Below, piece by piece: positions 1 to 6,687 of a stretch of DNA of 7,741 bases (the first letter of the stretch is position 1; every line of letters begins with the position of its first letter). The translations under genes and the position numbers were made by a program. The notes below the pieces were generated by a model that saw only the letters and a program-made list of their open reading frames with translations, was not told the origin of the DNA and did not search any database. The DNA lies in the NCBI GenBank assembly GCA_903789505.1, contig CAIFEU010000089.1, forward strand, positions 1 through 7,741, in the 5' to 3' direction. The DNA comes from an uncultured Coriobacteriales bacterium (GTDB lineage Bacteria; Actinomycetota; Coriobacteriia; Coriobacteriales; UMGS124).

Positions 1-1020
1 CAGGTACTCCCCCGTCGCCTCGGCTATCGCGACGCTGCGGTGCTGTCCGCCGGTACAGCCGACGGCGATCGAGAGGTGCTGCTTGCCCTCGCCGACGTAG
101 CCTGGCATGACGACGTCGAGCAGGCGCTCCCACGCCCCCATGAACTCAGTCGTCTCGGGGGCGCCCATCACGAAGTCGCGCACCGGCGCATCGGAGCCGG
201 TCAAGTCCCTGAGATCGGGGTCGTAGAACGGGTTGGGCAGGAAGCGCACGTCGATCACGATGTCGGCGTCGTAGGGCACGCCGTACTTGAACCCGAAGGA
301 GAACACCGAGACGTTCATCCCGCGCTCGGGCGAGGTGTCGGAGAACTCGGCGGCGATCCTCTTGCGCAGCCGAGCCGGGCGCATGTGCGAGGTGTCGATC
401 ACGACGTTCGCCAGCTCGCGGATAGACGTCAGGCGCTCCCGCTCGACGGCGATGGCCTGGCTCACGGTCATCGACCCGCGCGCCATCGGGTGGCGGCGGC
501 GCAGCGAGCTGTAGCGCTTGAGCAGCGTCTCGTCGTCGGCGTCGAGGAACAGGACGCGATAGTCGACGTGCTGGTCGGCGAGCTTGCCGAGCTCCTCGCG
601 CAGCCTCCCGAAGAACTCGCGCGAGCGGGTGTCGCACACCACCGCGAGGCGCAGGGCGGTGCTGGTGGGCAGGTCGAACAGCTTGGTGAGCTGCAGGATC
701 ATCGTCGGGGGAAGGTTGTCGATGCAGAAGTAGCCCAGGTCCTCCAGGATGTGCAGCGCCTCGGTCCTGCCGGCGCCCGACATCCCGGTCACGACGACGA
801 TCTCGGGCTTCCCCGCTGCCGGGACGGCGGGCTGGGGCGCCCGGGCGGGCTCCGCGGGGTCCTTCGCGGCGTCGGAGGCCGTCGCCGCGCGCCGCCCCGC
901 GTCCGTGCCGCCGACCGGGGCGGCGCCTCCCCCGCAGGGGTCCTGACGTGCCCCTTCGGAATCGGTGGCGGGCTTCTCGGGCGTGGCCGGGCTCTGCCCC
1001 GCGGGTTGTTTAGCAGTCAT
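1..1020 (-). CDS. rapZ: RapZ, P-loop NTPase / RNA-binding adaptor protein (3' end cut by window edge)
   Basis: This is a RapZ/YvcJ-family cytoplasmic protein. In E. coli RapZ is an RNA-binding adaptor controlling GlmZ decay and so amino-sugar precursor supply for the cell wall; in Gram-positives it binds and hydrolyses nucleotide and its exact role is less clear. The visible 340 codons read: an Ala/Pro/Gly-rich, probably disordered extension (1-70); the Walker A loop GMSGAGRTE (79-87), with Arg for the usual Lys as in other actinobacterial homologues I recall; EDLGYFCIDNLPP (93-105); a Walker-B-like stretch YRVLFLDADD (154-163); and the conserved C-terminal domain with SFGFKYGVPYDADIVIDVRF (241-260), LPNPF (261-265) and GCTGGQHRSV (321-330). 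The family is usually about 285 residues, so the N-terminal extension is long. The ATG at 1018-1020 is chosen because GGAG (minus strand, 1027-1030) lies 6 nt upstream. The last few tens of residues lie beyond position 1, where yvcK and whiA would be expected. Identity is very secure. Confidence 0.95.
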   Translation of the reverse strand, partial: MTAKQPAGQSPATPEKPATDSEGARQDPCGGGAAPVGGTDAGRRAATASDAAKDPAEPARAPQPAVPAAGKPEIVVVTGMSGAGRTEALHILEDLGYFCIDNLPPTMILQLTKLFDLPTSTALRLAVVCDTRSREFFGRLREELGKLADQHVDYRVLFLDADDETLLKRYSSLRRRHPMARGSMTVSQAIAVERERLTSIRELANVVIDTSHMRPARLRKRIAAEFSDTSPERGMNVSVFSFGFKYGVPYDADIVIDVRFLPNPFYDPDLRDLTGSDAPVRDFVMGAPETTEFMGAWERLLDVVMPGYVGEGKQHLSIAVGCTGGQHRSVAIAEATGEYL

Positions 1021-1109
1021 GGGCATCTCCACTTGATGGCCCCGCAGCACGTCGGGGCGTTACACTAGCCTGGTGCAAGGATATATCAAGAGAAAGGGCG
1101 TCGAACCCG
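1021..1109. promoter_or_regulatory. Divergent promoter region between rapZ and the LRR gene
   Basis: These 89 nt separate two divergently transcribed genes and are more AT-rich around 1079-1096 than the surroundings. On the minus strand TTGATA (1084-1089) and TAGTGT (1062-1067) are separated by 16 nt, a plausible -35/-10 pair for rapZ. On the plus strand TACACT (1061-1066) could be a -10 for the LRR gene, but no good -35 lies 16-18 nt upstream of it. The two candidate -10 elements overlap on opposite strands, so the promoters might compete. AGAAAGGG (1091-1098) is the likely ribosome site of the LRR gene, 11 nt before its ATG. All assignments are by eye. Confidence 0.4.
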
Positions 1110-2888
1110 ATGCGTTGCCCATCTTGCGGAGCGAAAGTAAAGCGTTCACAGTCGCGCTGCCCCTCCTGCGGGGAGCCGCTCGTGCCGATGGAGCCCTCGT
1201 TCGGCGGCGCGGCGGTCGAGGTCCGGCCCGACCTGGGCTACGGCGCTACGACGGTCGTGAGCGCCCCGGGCAAGCGCGGCGTCCGCGGCGGCGTCATCGT
1301 CGCCATCGTCCTGCTCGCCATCGCCGCGGCGGTCCTCGTGTGCGTGCTCGTGGGCGCGCTGCGCACCCCGGTGTCGGGCGTCATCATCGACGAGAACGTG
1401 TTCCCCGACGCCGCGTTCCGCGCGGTCGTGCGCATGAACGACCAGAACGGCGACGGCGTGCTCTCCCCCGACGAGATCGCGCAGGTCACGACCCTTGACT
1501 GCTCGGACCGCGACATCTCCTCGCTGCAGGGGATCTCCAACCTCACGGCCCTGGCCGAGCTCAACGCCTCGGGCAACAGGCTGACGACGGCGGACCTGTC
1601 CGGAAACCCCGGTCTCACCGACGTCACGCTCGCCGACAACCAGCTCACGCAGGTCAACCTCTCCAACCTCTCCGCGCTCGTCACCCTCGACGTGAGCGGC
1701 AACCAGCTGACCGCCCTGGACACGGCGGGCTGCGCCGCCCTGGAGACGCTCGTGTGCACGAACAACCAGATCGCGCGCCTCGACCTCTCGGCGAACGTGA
1801 ACGTGCGCGACCTCGCGATCGACCCCGGCCAGAACCTCACGATCCCGATCGCGCAGGGCTTCTTCCCCGACGAGGGCCTGCGCTCCAGCCTGTCGACCCC
1901 CGAGGTCGACACCGACGGCGACGGCGCGCTCTCGCAGCGCGAGCGCGAGTCGCTGACCCGACTCACGGTCTCCGACCCCTCCACCGCCAGCCTCGACGGG
2001 CTCACCTGGTTCCCCTCGCTCACGACCCTGGACGTCTCGGGCACGCAGGTCAGCGAGCTCGACGGCACCAAGCTCCCGCAGACCATCACGACGATCAAGG
2101 CCGACGGCGCCCAGGTCTCCAGCGTGAACCTCGAGACGCTCAGGCTCCTGATCTCGCTGTCGCTGCGCGACGACCCGGTGTCGTCGCTGGACCTCGGCAA
2201 GCTCACAGCGCTGACGAGCCTGGACGTGACCGGGACCGCGCTGACGAGTCTGGACATCACCCCGGTGGCAGGGGGGCTCACGACGCTGTACGTGGACGAC
2301 GACGACCGCGTGACGGGCGGGGTCACCAACACCTCGGCTTGCTTTGCGGACGAGGGGCTTCGCCAGGCGCTGTTCGGCTCTTCGTCGAACAACCCCAACG
2401 GCGACGACCTGCTCTCCGTCGGGGAGCTCGGCAACATCACGAGCCTCGACCTGAGCTCCTCGGGCGCCAAGAGCCTCTCGGGGATCAGCCAGCTCACCAG
2501 CCTGAAGACGCTCAACTGCTCCGGGCTCGACCTGGGGAGCGTCTCGTGCGAGGGGCTCTCGACGCTTCAGTCGCTGTACCTTTCCGGCTGCTCGCTGACC
2601 TCGATAGACCTGACGGGAGCGACGTCGCTCACGACCCTTGACGTCTCGAACAACAGCCTGACGTCGCTCGTCGCCACCCCGGCGAGCAACCTCCAGATCA
2701 TCGTCGCGACGAACAACCCCGGTCTGACGTCGATCGACATACGCGGCTGCAGCCAGATAACCGACGCCGCCAACGTGCTGCACGACGACGCGGCGACGCT
2801 GATTCAGACCGACGAGGACGCGGCCGCCTTCGAGCAGGCGCAGGCCCAGGCCTCGCAGTCGCAGGGCGACGCCTCCCAGCAGTCATAG
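1110..2888 (+). CDS. Membrane-anchored zinc-ribbon / EF-hand-like / leucine-rich-repeat protein
   Basis: A 592-residue protein of unknown specific function. Residues 3-20 carry two CPSC knuckles (C3, C6, C17, C20), a short zinc ribbon. A basic stretch GKRGVRG (54-60) precedes one TM helix (about 61-84), so the ribbon should be cytoplasmic and the rest outside. The exterior has three modules beginning near residues 96, 250 and 410. Each starts with an F-x-D-x-x-(L/F)-R helix and an EF-hand-like loop: D111-N113-D115-S119-E122, D267-D269-D271-S275-E278, and a degenerate N428-N430-D432-S436-E439. Bacterial leucine-rich repeats of the LxxLDVSxNxLTxLDL type follow. The C-terminus (570-592) is Ala/Gln/Ser-rich and has no sorting motif. 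Related LRR modules occur in surface proteins of gut Firmicutes and Actinobacteria and are generally thought to bind ligands; calcium binding here is inferred. It lies between rapZ and uvrC on the opposite strand. Start supported by the SD-like AGAAAGGG. Architecture is clear, role is not. Confidence 0.85.
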   Translation: MRCPSCGAKVKRSQSRCPSCGEPLVPMEPSFGGAAVEVRPDLGYGATTVVSAPGKRGVRGGVIVAIVLLAIAAAVLVCVLVGALRTPVSGVIIDENVFPDAAFRAVVRMNDQNGDGVLSPDEIAQVTTLDCSDRDISSLQGISNLTALAELNASGNRLTTADLSGNPGLTDVTLADNQLTQVNLSNLSALVTLDVSGNQLTALDTAGCAALETLVCTNNQIARLDLSANVNVRDLAIDPGQNLTIPIAQGFFPDEGLRSSLSTPEVDTDGDGALSQRERESLTRLTVSDPSTASLDGLTWFPSLTTLDVSGTQVSELDGTKLPQTITTIKADGAQVSSVNLETLRLLISLSLRDDPVSSLDLGKLTALTSLDVTGTALTSLDITPVAGGLTTLYVDDDDRVTGGVTNTSACFADEGLRQALFGSSSNNPNGDDLLSVGELGNITSLDLSSSGAKSLSGISQLTSLKTLNCSGLDLGSVSCEGLSTLQSLYLSGCSLTSIDLTGATSLTTLDVSNNSLTSLVATPASNLQIIVATNNPGLTSIDIRGCSQITDAANVLHDDAATLIQTDEDAAAFEQAQAQASQSQGDASQQS

Positions 2889-2905
2889 GCCGAGGGGCTC
2901 GCGGC

Positions 2906-2946
2906 GCCGGTCCCGACCGCCACGACCGCAGCGTCGGGCCACCGGC
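2906..2946. terminator. GC-rich hairpin between convergent LRR gene and uvrC, possible bidirectional terminator
   Basis: GCCGGTCCCGAC (2906-2917) pairs with GTCGGG (2933-2938) and ACCGGC (2941-2946), giving a 12-bp stem with a 2-nt bulge (CC, 2939-2940) and a 15-nt loop. It lies 17 nt after the LRR stop and 14 nt past the uvrC stop, where two convergent transcripts meet. Neither side has a T-run, so it is not a classical intrinsic terminator; it could block RNA decay or act with Rho. Confidence 0.45.
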
Positions 2947-2960
2947 AGGCATCCGCGCGG

Positions 2961-5129
2961 CTACGCCCCGTCGGGGACGTCCGGGACGGGGGCGCGCCCG
3001 CCGGCGCCGTCGGCAGCCGCGGCGCTCCCGTCGCCGGGGTCCGCCCCGTCGCTCGGCACCAGGCCCGCCTCCTCGCGCACCAGGTCGCCCGCAGCCTCCA
3101 TGTCACGCAGGGTATCGTGAATCCGCCGGGCGAGCTCGTCAGTGATGCCGGGGGTCTGCGCGATCTCGTCGGCGCTCGCCTGGCGCAGGCGCCTGAACGA
3201 CCCGAAGCGCCTCATCAGCGCCGCCTTGCGCTTCTCGCCGACGCCGGGGGTCTCGTCCAGCGCGCCGACGGTCATCGCCTTCCCGCGCAGCTCGCGGTGG
3301 AACGTGATCGCGAAGCGGTGCGACTCGTCGCGCACGTGCTTGACCAGGTACAGCGAGGCCGATCCGCTCGGCAGCACCACCGGCGCCTCGTCCCAGGGGA
3401 CGAACAGCTCCTCGTCGGACTTGGCGAGGCCCGCCATGGGGATGTCAAGGCCGAGCTCCCCGAGCTGCTCCATCGCCGCCGAAAGCTGCGGCTTGCCCCC
3501 GTCGAGAATCAGCAGGTCGGGCCGCGCGCCGAAGCGCTCGTCCGCCATGCGCTCGGGCGCGTAGCGCCTCGCGAGGACTTCGCGCATCGAGAGGAAGTCG
3601 TTGGCCTCGTCGAGCTGGGCGTGAATCTTGAAGCGCCGGTACTGCGAGGTGTCGGGGCGCCCGTTGGTGAACACCACCATCGAGGCGACCGTGAAGCGGC
3701 CGTGAATCGTGGATATGTCGAAGCACTCTATGCGCATCGGGGGCGCCGGCAGCGCCAGCGCACTCTCGAGCTGCAGCAGCGCGTCGTTGATGCGCTGGTC
3801 CTCGTAGCTCGTGCGGACCATGAAGCGCATCAGCGTGTGGCGCGCGTTCTGCTCCGCCATCTGGAGCAGGTGGCGCTTCTCGCCCCGTTGGGGCACATGA
3901 ATCGTGACCTTGCGCCCGTGACGCTGGGTGAGCCACTCGGCCAGCACGTCGGCGTCGTCGATGGCGGTCGCGACGTCGACCTCGTCGGGAATGTCGGCGT
4001 CGGTGTCGTAGTAGCGCTTGAGGAAGCCCTGGGTGAGCTCGACCTCGCTGACGTCCTGCCCCTTGTCGAGCACGAACTCGCAGCTGCGCACGGTCCTGCC
4101 CTCGCGCACCGCGAACAGGTGCACGCCGGCGACCGTCTCCTGGCGCCAGAAGCCGATCACGTCCATGTCGATCGGCGAGGGAAAGACGACCTGCTGCCTG
4201 TCGCCCACGTGGCGAAGCGCCGCGAGGCGGTCGCGGCACCGCGCGGCGCGCTCGAAGTCGAGCTCGGCGGCGGCCTGGCGCATCTCGTCGGTGATGATCC
4301 TCTCGAACTCGCCGCGATGCCCTGACAGGAATCGCTCGACCGCGCGGACGTTCTCGCGATACTGCCGGGGCGTGACCTCGCCCGCGCACATGCCGGGGCC
4401 CAGGCCGACGCTGGCGTCGAAGCACGGTCTGCCCTTGCTCGCGAGCTCCATCGTCACGATCTCGACGTCGTCGGGATGGCGCTCCAGCGAGCGGTGGACA
4501 CGACGCCACTCCGGGCAGGTCGCCGAGCAGATCGGGACCACCTTGCGCGCCAGGTCGATAACCTCGCGCGCCGAGCGCGCGTTGGTGTACGGGCCGAAGT
4601 AGCGGGTCTTGGGGCGGTGCCGCTCGCGGGTGAACTTGATCGCGGGGAACGCGTCGCCCTCGGTCACCGCGATGTAGGGGTAGCTCTTGTCGTCGCGGAA
4701 GTCGACGTTGAAGGGCGGGTCGTAGCGCCTGATTAGGTTCATCTCGAGCACGAGCGCCTCGTGCTCGCTGCCCACGACGATGTACTCGAAGCTGCGCACC
4801 CGCTCCATCAGCATCGGGATCTTGACGCGCTCGTCGGACAGCGTCGTGTACTGGCGCATGCGCGCCCGCAGGTTCTTGGCCTTCCCCACGTAGAGGACCT
4901 CGCCACGCTCGCCCTTCCACAGGTAGCAGCCCGGCTCTGTGGGGACGAGGTCGACCTGCTGAGCGATCGTGAGGTGGGAGGAGCCGGCGTCGGGCGCGGA
5001 GAGGCCCCCGTCGGCGAGCGTCACGAGCGCGGCGCTGTCGGAACCCGTCGGCGCGCCCCCGTCCCCGGCCCGGCCCGGCGCCGGAGCGGGGACGTCGGGG
5101 CGTCGCCCACGGTCGTCCGGATCGCTCAC
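2961..5129 (-). CDS. uvrC: UvrC, excinuclease ABC subunit C
   Basis: UvrC makes the 3' and 5' incisions around DNA lesions in nucleotide excision repair after UvrA/UvrB loading. Numbering from the GTG start (722 residues): a Pro/Gly/Ala-rich extension (1-50); an N-terminal GIY-YIG nuclease with PGCYLWK (66-72), YVGKAKNLRAR (80-90) and the Glu of LEMNLI (E129); a cysteine-containing linker (C201, C205, C236, C248); a UVR helix pair contacting UvrB (about 274-305); the RNase-H-like nuclease with D471 (ECFDIS), D543 (LLILDGGKPQL) and H604 (DESHRFAI); a double helix-hairpin-helix DNA-binding region (about 625-674); and an acidic low-complexity tail. The family usually has about 600 residues, and the excess is at both ends and in the linker. 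GTG at 5127-5129 is preferred because it overlaps the upstream TGA as GTGA, typical of coupled translation. An ATG at 5193-5195 would overlap that gene by 70 nt. Identity is certain; the start is likely. Confidence 0.96.
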   Translation of the reverse strand: MSDPDDRGRRPDVPAPAPGRAGDGGAPTGSDSAALVTLADGGLSAPDAGSSHLTIAQQVDLVPTEPGCYLWKGERGEVLYVGKAKNLRARMRQYTTLSDERVKIPMLMERVRSFEYIVVGSEHEALVLEMNLIRRYDPPFNVDFRDDKSYPYIAVTEGDAFPAIKFTRERHRPKTRYFGPYTNARSAREVIDLARKVVPICSATCPEWRRVHRSLERHPDDVEIVTMELASKGRPCFDASVGLGPGMCAGEVTPRQYRENVRAVERFLSGHRGEFERIITDEMRQAAAELDFERAARCRDRLAALRHVGDRQQVVFPSPIDMDVIGFWRQETVAGVHLFAVREGRTVRSCEFVLDKGQDVSEVELTQGFLKRYYDTDADIPDEVDVATAIDDADVLAEWLTQRHGRKVTIHVPQRGEKRHLLQMAEQNARHTLMRFMVRTSYEDQRINDALLQLESALALPAPPMRIECFDISTIHGRFTVASMVVFTNGRPDTSQYRRFKIHAQLDEANDFLSMREVLARRYAPERMADERFGARPDLLILDGGKPQLSAAMEQLGELGLDIPMAGLAKSDEELFVPWDEAPVVLPSGSASLYLVKHVRDESHRFAITFHRELRGKAMTVGALDETPGVGEKRKAALMRRFGSFRRLRQASADEIAQTPGITDELARRIHDTLRDMEAAGDLVREEAGLVPSDGADPGDGSAAAADGAGGRAPVPDVPDGA

Positions 5130-6394
5130 TTGCTCACGTCCCAGACGTAGCGCTTGAACTTGCGCACCTGGTTGAAGTACTGCAGGCGCGACCACATGTT
5201 GTGGGTCGGCGTGTCCTCGCGGTAGAACAGCGGGTTCTGCACCTTGCCGGTGTCGAACATCGAGACCGCCTGCCGGCGCAGCTCAGCGTCCTTGACCGTG
5301 CGGTTCACGACGATGCGGGGCACCACCGAGTACATGCCCTCGTCGCAGGCGACGCGGCGCGGGACCTGGCGGTGCAGGACCATGTCCTCCACGGCGAGCG
5401 TGACGAAGTTCACGCCGCCGATCGTCATGTAGAAGGAGTTGCGCCCGGGACGCGTGTTGACCTCGAAGAACCGGTACCTGCCGTCGCGCGGGTCGAACTT
5501 GACGTCGAAGTTGGAGTACCCGTGATACCCCACGTGCTTGAGGAACCGCGCGGCCTGCCCCGCGATCGCGTCGTTGCGCTCGAGCATGATGCAGACGGGG
5601 TTCCCGATCGCGGTGGGCATGTGGTCCTCGAGCAGCACGTGGCCGGTGGACCACACGCGCACGTCGCCGGACGCGTCGGAGTAGCAGGTAATCGTGCGCA
5701 GGCCGTCGTCTGCGCCGGGCACCATGTCCTGCACGATCAGCTCCCGGTCGTAGCTCGAGGCCTTGAGGTTGTCGAAGAGCTCCGTGAGCTCGCCCGGGGT
5801 CGTGAACTGGTAGATCTTCTTCTTGTTGGGGATCTGCGCGTAGTGGTAGCGCGCGGAGTTGGAGGGCTTGGCGATGACCGGGAACGGCAGCTGCTCGGTG
5901 TCGATAGTCGCCTGCGGGTCGGCGCAGTCGAAGACCCACGTCTTGGGGTAGTCGATGCCGAGCTCGTCGCAGATCTGGTAGAAGCGCTCCTTCTGGGTGA
6001 TCTCGTCGAGCAGGTCGAAGTCGATGTAGGGGACGACGAACCAGCGCTGCAGCTCCTCCTTGTTCTTGGACAGCGTGCGAGCGTACCAGTCGCCGGTGCC
6101 CATCACGATCGGCACCTTGCCCTGCGCCGCCAGCTCCGCCCCCACGCCGCGCAGCGCCTCCAGCGCGACCTCCTCCCGGTCGACCCCGGGCACGACGCGC
6201 AGGTCGGCGAAGCGCGAGGAGCTGATGGTCTTGGCGTCGAATCCGGCGAGCACCAGGGACCGTATGCCGTAGGCGGAATGGAAGCAGCGGACGTAGGAGT
6301 AGGTGAGGATGTCGCCGCCCAGAAGGACGGGCACGAGCCTCTCCCGGACGTCGTCGTCCGTCTTGATCAGCGAAAGATTCTCAGGTTCGGCCAT
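5126..6394 (-). CDS. ATP-grasp carboxylate-amine ligase, D-aspartate-ligase-like
   Basis: A 422-residue cytoplasmic ATP-grasp enzyme. From memory the pattern matches the Enterococcus/Lactobacillus D-aspartate ligase (Asl) that loads D-Asp onto the peptidoglycan precursor side chain. Shared landmarks in order are the N-terminal VPVLLGGDILTYSYVRCFH (21-39), GTGDWYARTLSKNKEEL (99-115), VPYIDFDLLDEIT (121-133), GIDYPKTW (146-153), the nucleotide-binding lysine in IAKPSNS (K176), LIVQDMVPG (219-227), NFDVKFDPRDG (295-305) and the Mg-binding FEVNTRPGRNS (E311, N313). It could therefore form an amide bond between an amino acid and an amine in cell-wall synthesis. The substrate is not provable here, other ATP-grasp peptide ligases remain possible, and no aspartate racemase gene is visible. 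ATG at 6392-6394 is chosen because GAGGGG (minus strand, 6403-6408) stands 8 nt upstream; an in-frame ATG 10 codons earlier is less well placed. Its stop overlaps the uvrC start. Confidence 0.83.
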   Translation of the reverse strand: MAEPENLSLIKTDDDVRERLVPVLLGGDILTYSYVRCFHSAYGIRSLVLAGFDAKTISSSRFADLRVVPGVDREEVALEALRGVGAELAAQGKVPIVMGTGDWYARTLSKNKEELQRWFVVPYIDFDLLDEITQKERFYQICDELGIDYPKTWVFDCADPQATIDTEQLPFPVIAKPSNSARYHYAQIPNKKKIYQFTTPGELTELFDNLKASSYDRELIVQDMVPGADDGLRTITCYSDASGDVRVWSTGHVLLEDHMPTAIGNPVCIMLERNDAIAGQAARFLKHVGYHGYSNFDVKFDPRDGRYRFFEVNTRPGRNSFYMTIGGVNFVTLAVEDMVLHRQVPRRVACDEGMYSVVPRIVVNRTVKDAELRRQAVSMFDTGKVQNPLFYREDTPTHNMWSRLQYFNQVRKFKRYVWDVSK

Positions 6395-6402
6395 TGCCCT
6401 GA

Positions 6403-6408
6403 CCCCTC
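6403..6408 (-). promoter_or_regulatory. Ribosome binding site deciding the start of the ATP-grasp gene
   Basis: GAGGGG on the minus strand, 8 nt before the ATG at 6394, matches the Shine-Dalgarno consensus well. It falls inside the longer in-frame reading that starts at 6424, which argues for the shorter protein. Confidence 0.65.
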
Positions 6409-6460
6409 GAGGTAGCGCGCCCACCGGCAGGCGGGGCCGGCGGCGCTTGTCGGCAGACGC

Positions 6461-6478
6461 ATCGGACCAATCGGACCA
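6461..6478. repeat. Tandem direct repeat, 2 x 9 bp (ATCGGACCA)
   Basis: ATCGGACCA occurs twice back to back (6461-6469 and 6470-6478). It sits in the putative 5' leader of the ATP-grasp gene, about 70 nt upstream of its ATG. It could be a binding site for a regulator or chance; the sequence alone does not decide. Confidence 0.6.
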
Positions 6479-6543
6479 GCGGGCGCCGCGAGAGCCGCGT
6501 CGGGGCGCGGGGCGGCGTCGCGCAGGGGCGATGGTAAGCCTGA

Positions 6544-6549
6544 ATTGTA
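6544..6549 (-). promoter_or_regulatory. Candidate -10 element for the ATP-grasp/uvrC transcript
   Basis: TACAAT on the minus strand lies in the most AT-rich spot of the intergenic region. No convincing -35 is found 16-18 nt upstream (GGGGCG at that place). If used, the leader would be about 140 nt and would contain the 9-bp tandem repeat. Confidence 0.35.
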
Positions 6550-6605
6550 GACCCCTGCCGCCGGAACGCCCCCCGCCGCGCGCCGGGACCGCGCCAGACA
6601 GCAGC

Positions 6606-6635
6606 GAGACAACACAGCGCGCCGGACTGTATGAT
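6606..6635 (+). promoter_or_regulatory. Candidate promoter of the SIMPL gene
   Basis: GAGACA (6606-6611) and TATGAT (6630-6635) are separated by 18 nt. The -10 matches TATAAT at five of six positions and the -35 matches TTGACA at four of six. Transcription would begin near 6642, giving a leader of about 110 nt that opens directly into the inverted repeat at 6646. Confidence 0.45.
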
Positions 6636-6645
6636 GGGTCCCGAG

Positions 6646-6687
6646 GCGGCGTCGACCCCCGGGCAGGACGGGCGGGCTCGACGCCGC
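6646..6687. repeat. Perfect 10-bp inverted repeat in the SIMPL gene leader
   Basis: GCGGCGTCGA (6646-6655) and TCGACGCCGC (6678-6687) are exact reverse complements around a 22-nt G/C-rich loop whose CCCCC and GGG runs could pair further. It lies just downstream of the TATGAT -10. It could be an operator dyad or an RNA stem at the 5' end of the message. It is not followed by a T-run and does not look like a terminator. Confidence 0.55.

Noticed and set aside
40..1068. Long plus-strand open frame over rapZ
   Set aside because: It is antisense to a clear RapZ reading. Its Arg/Ala/Val/His-rich translation is typical of the complementary frame of high-GC genes and shows no domain.
1146..2783. 545-codon minus-strand open frame over the LRR gene
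   Set aside because: The plus-strand product has a zinc ribbon, a TM helix and ordered repeats; the antisense product is a charged low-complexity sequence without motifs.
2889..2960. Classical intrinsic terminator after the LRR gene
   Set aside because: The stem is convincing but neither strand has a T-run, so it is listed only as a possible terminator.
3117..4325. Plus-strand open frame antisense to uvrC
   Set aside because: The minus strand holds all catalytic motifs of UvrC; this frame is a GC-content artefact.
3445..4920. Second minus-strand frame within uvrC
   Set aside because: It is the shifted frame of uvrC, rich in Arg/Ala/Pro, with no recognisable fold.
5127..5195. Upstream ATG start for uvrC at 5195
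   Set aside because: It would add 22 unlike residues and overlap the preceding gene by 70 nt; the GTG in the GTGA overlap is more economical.
5201..6415. 404-codon plus-strand open frame over the ATP-grasp gene
   Set aside because: It is antisense to a well-supported ATP-grasp protein and has no ribosome site or domain pattern of its own.
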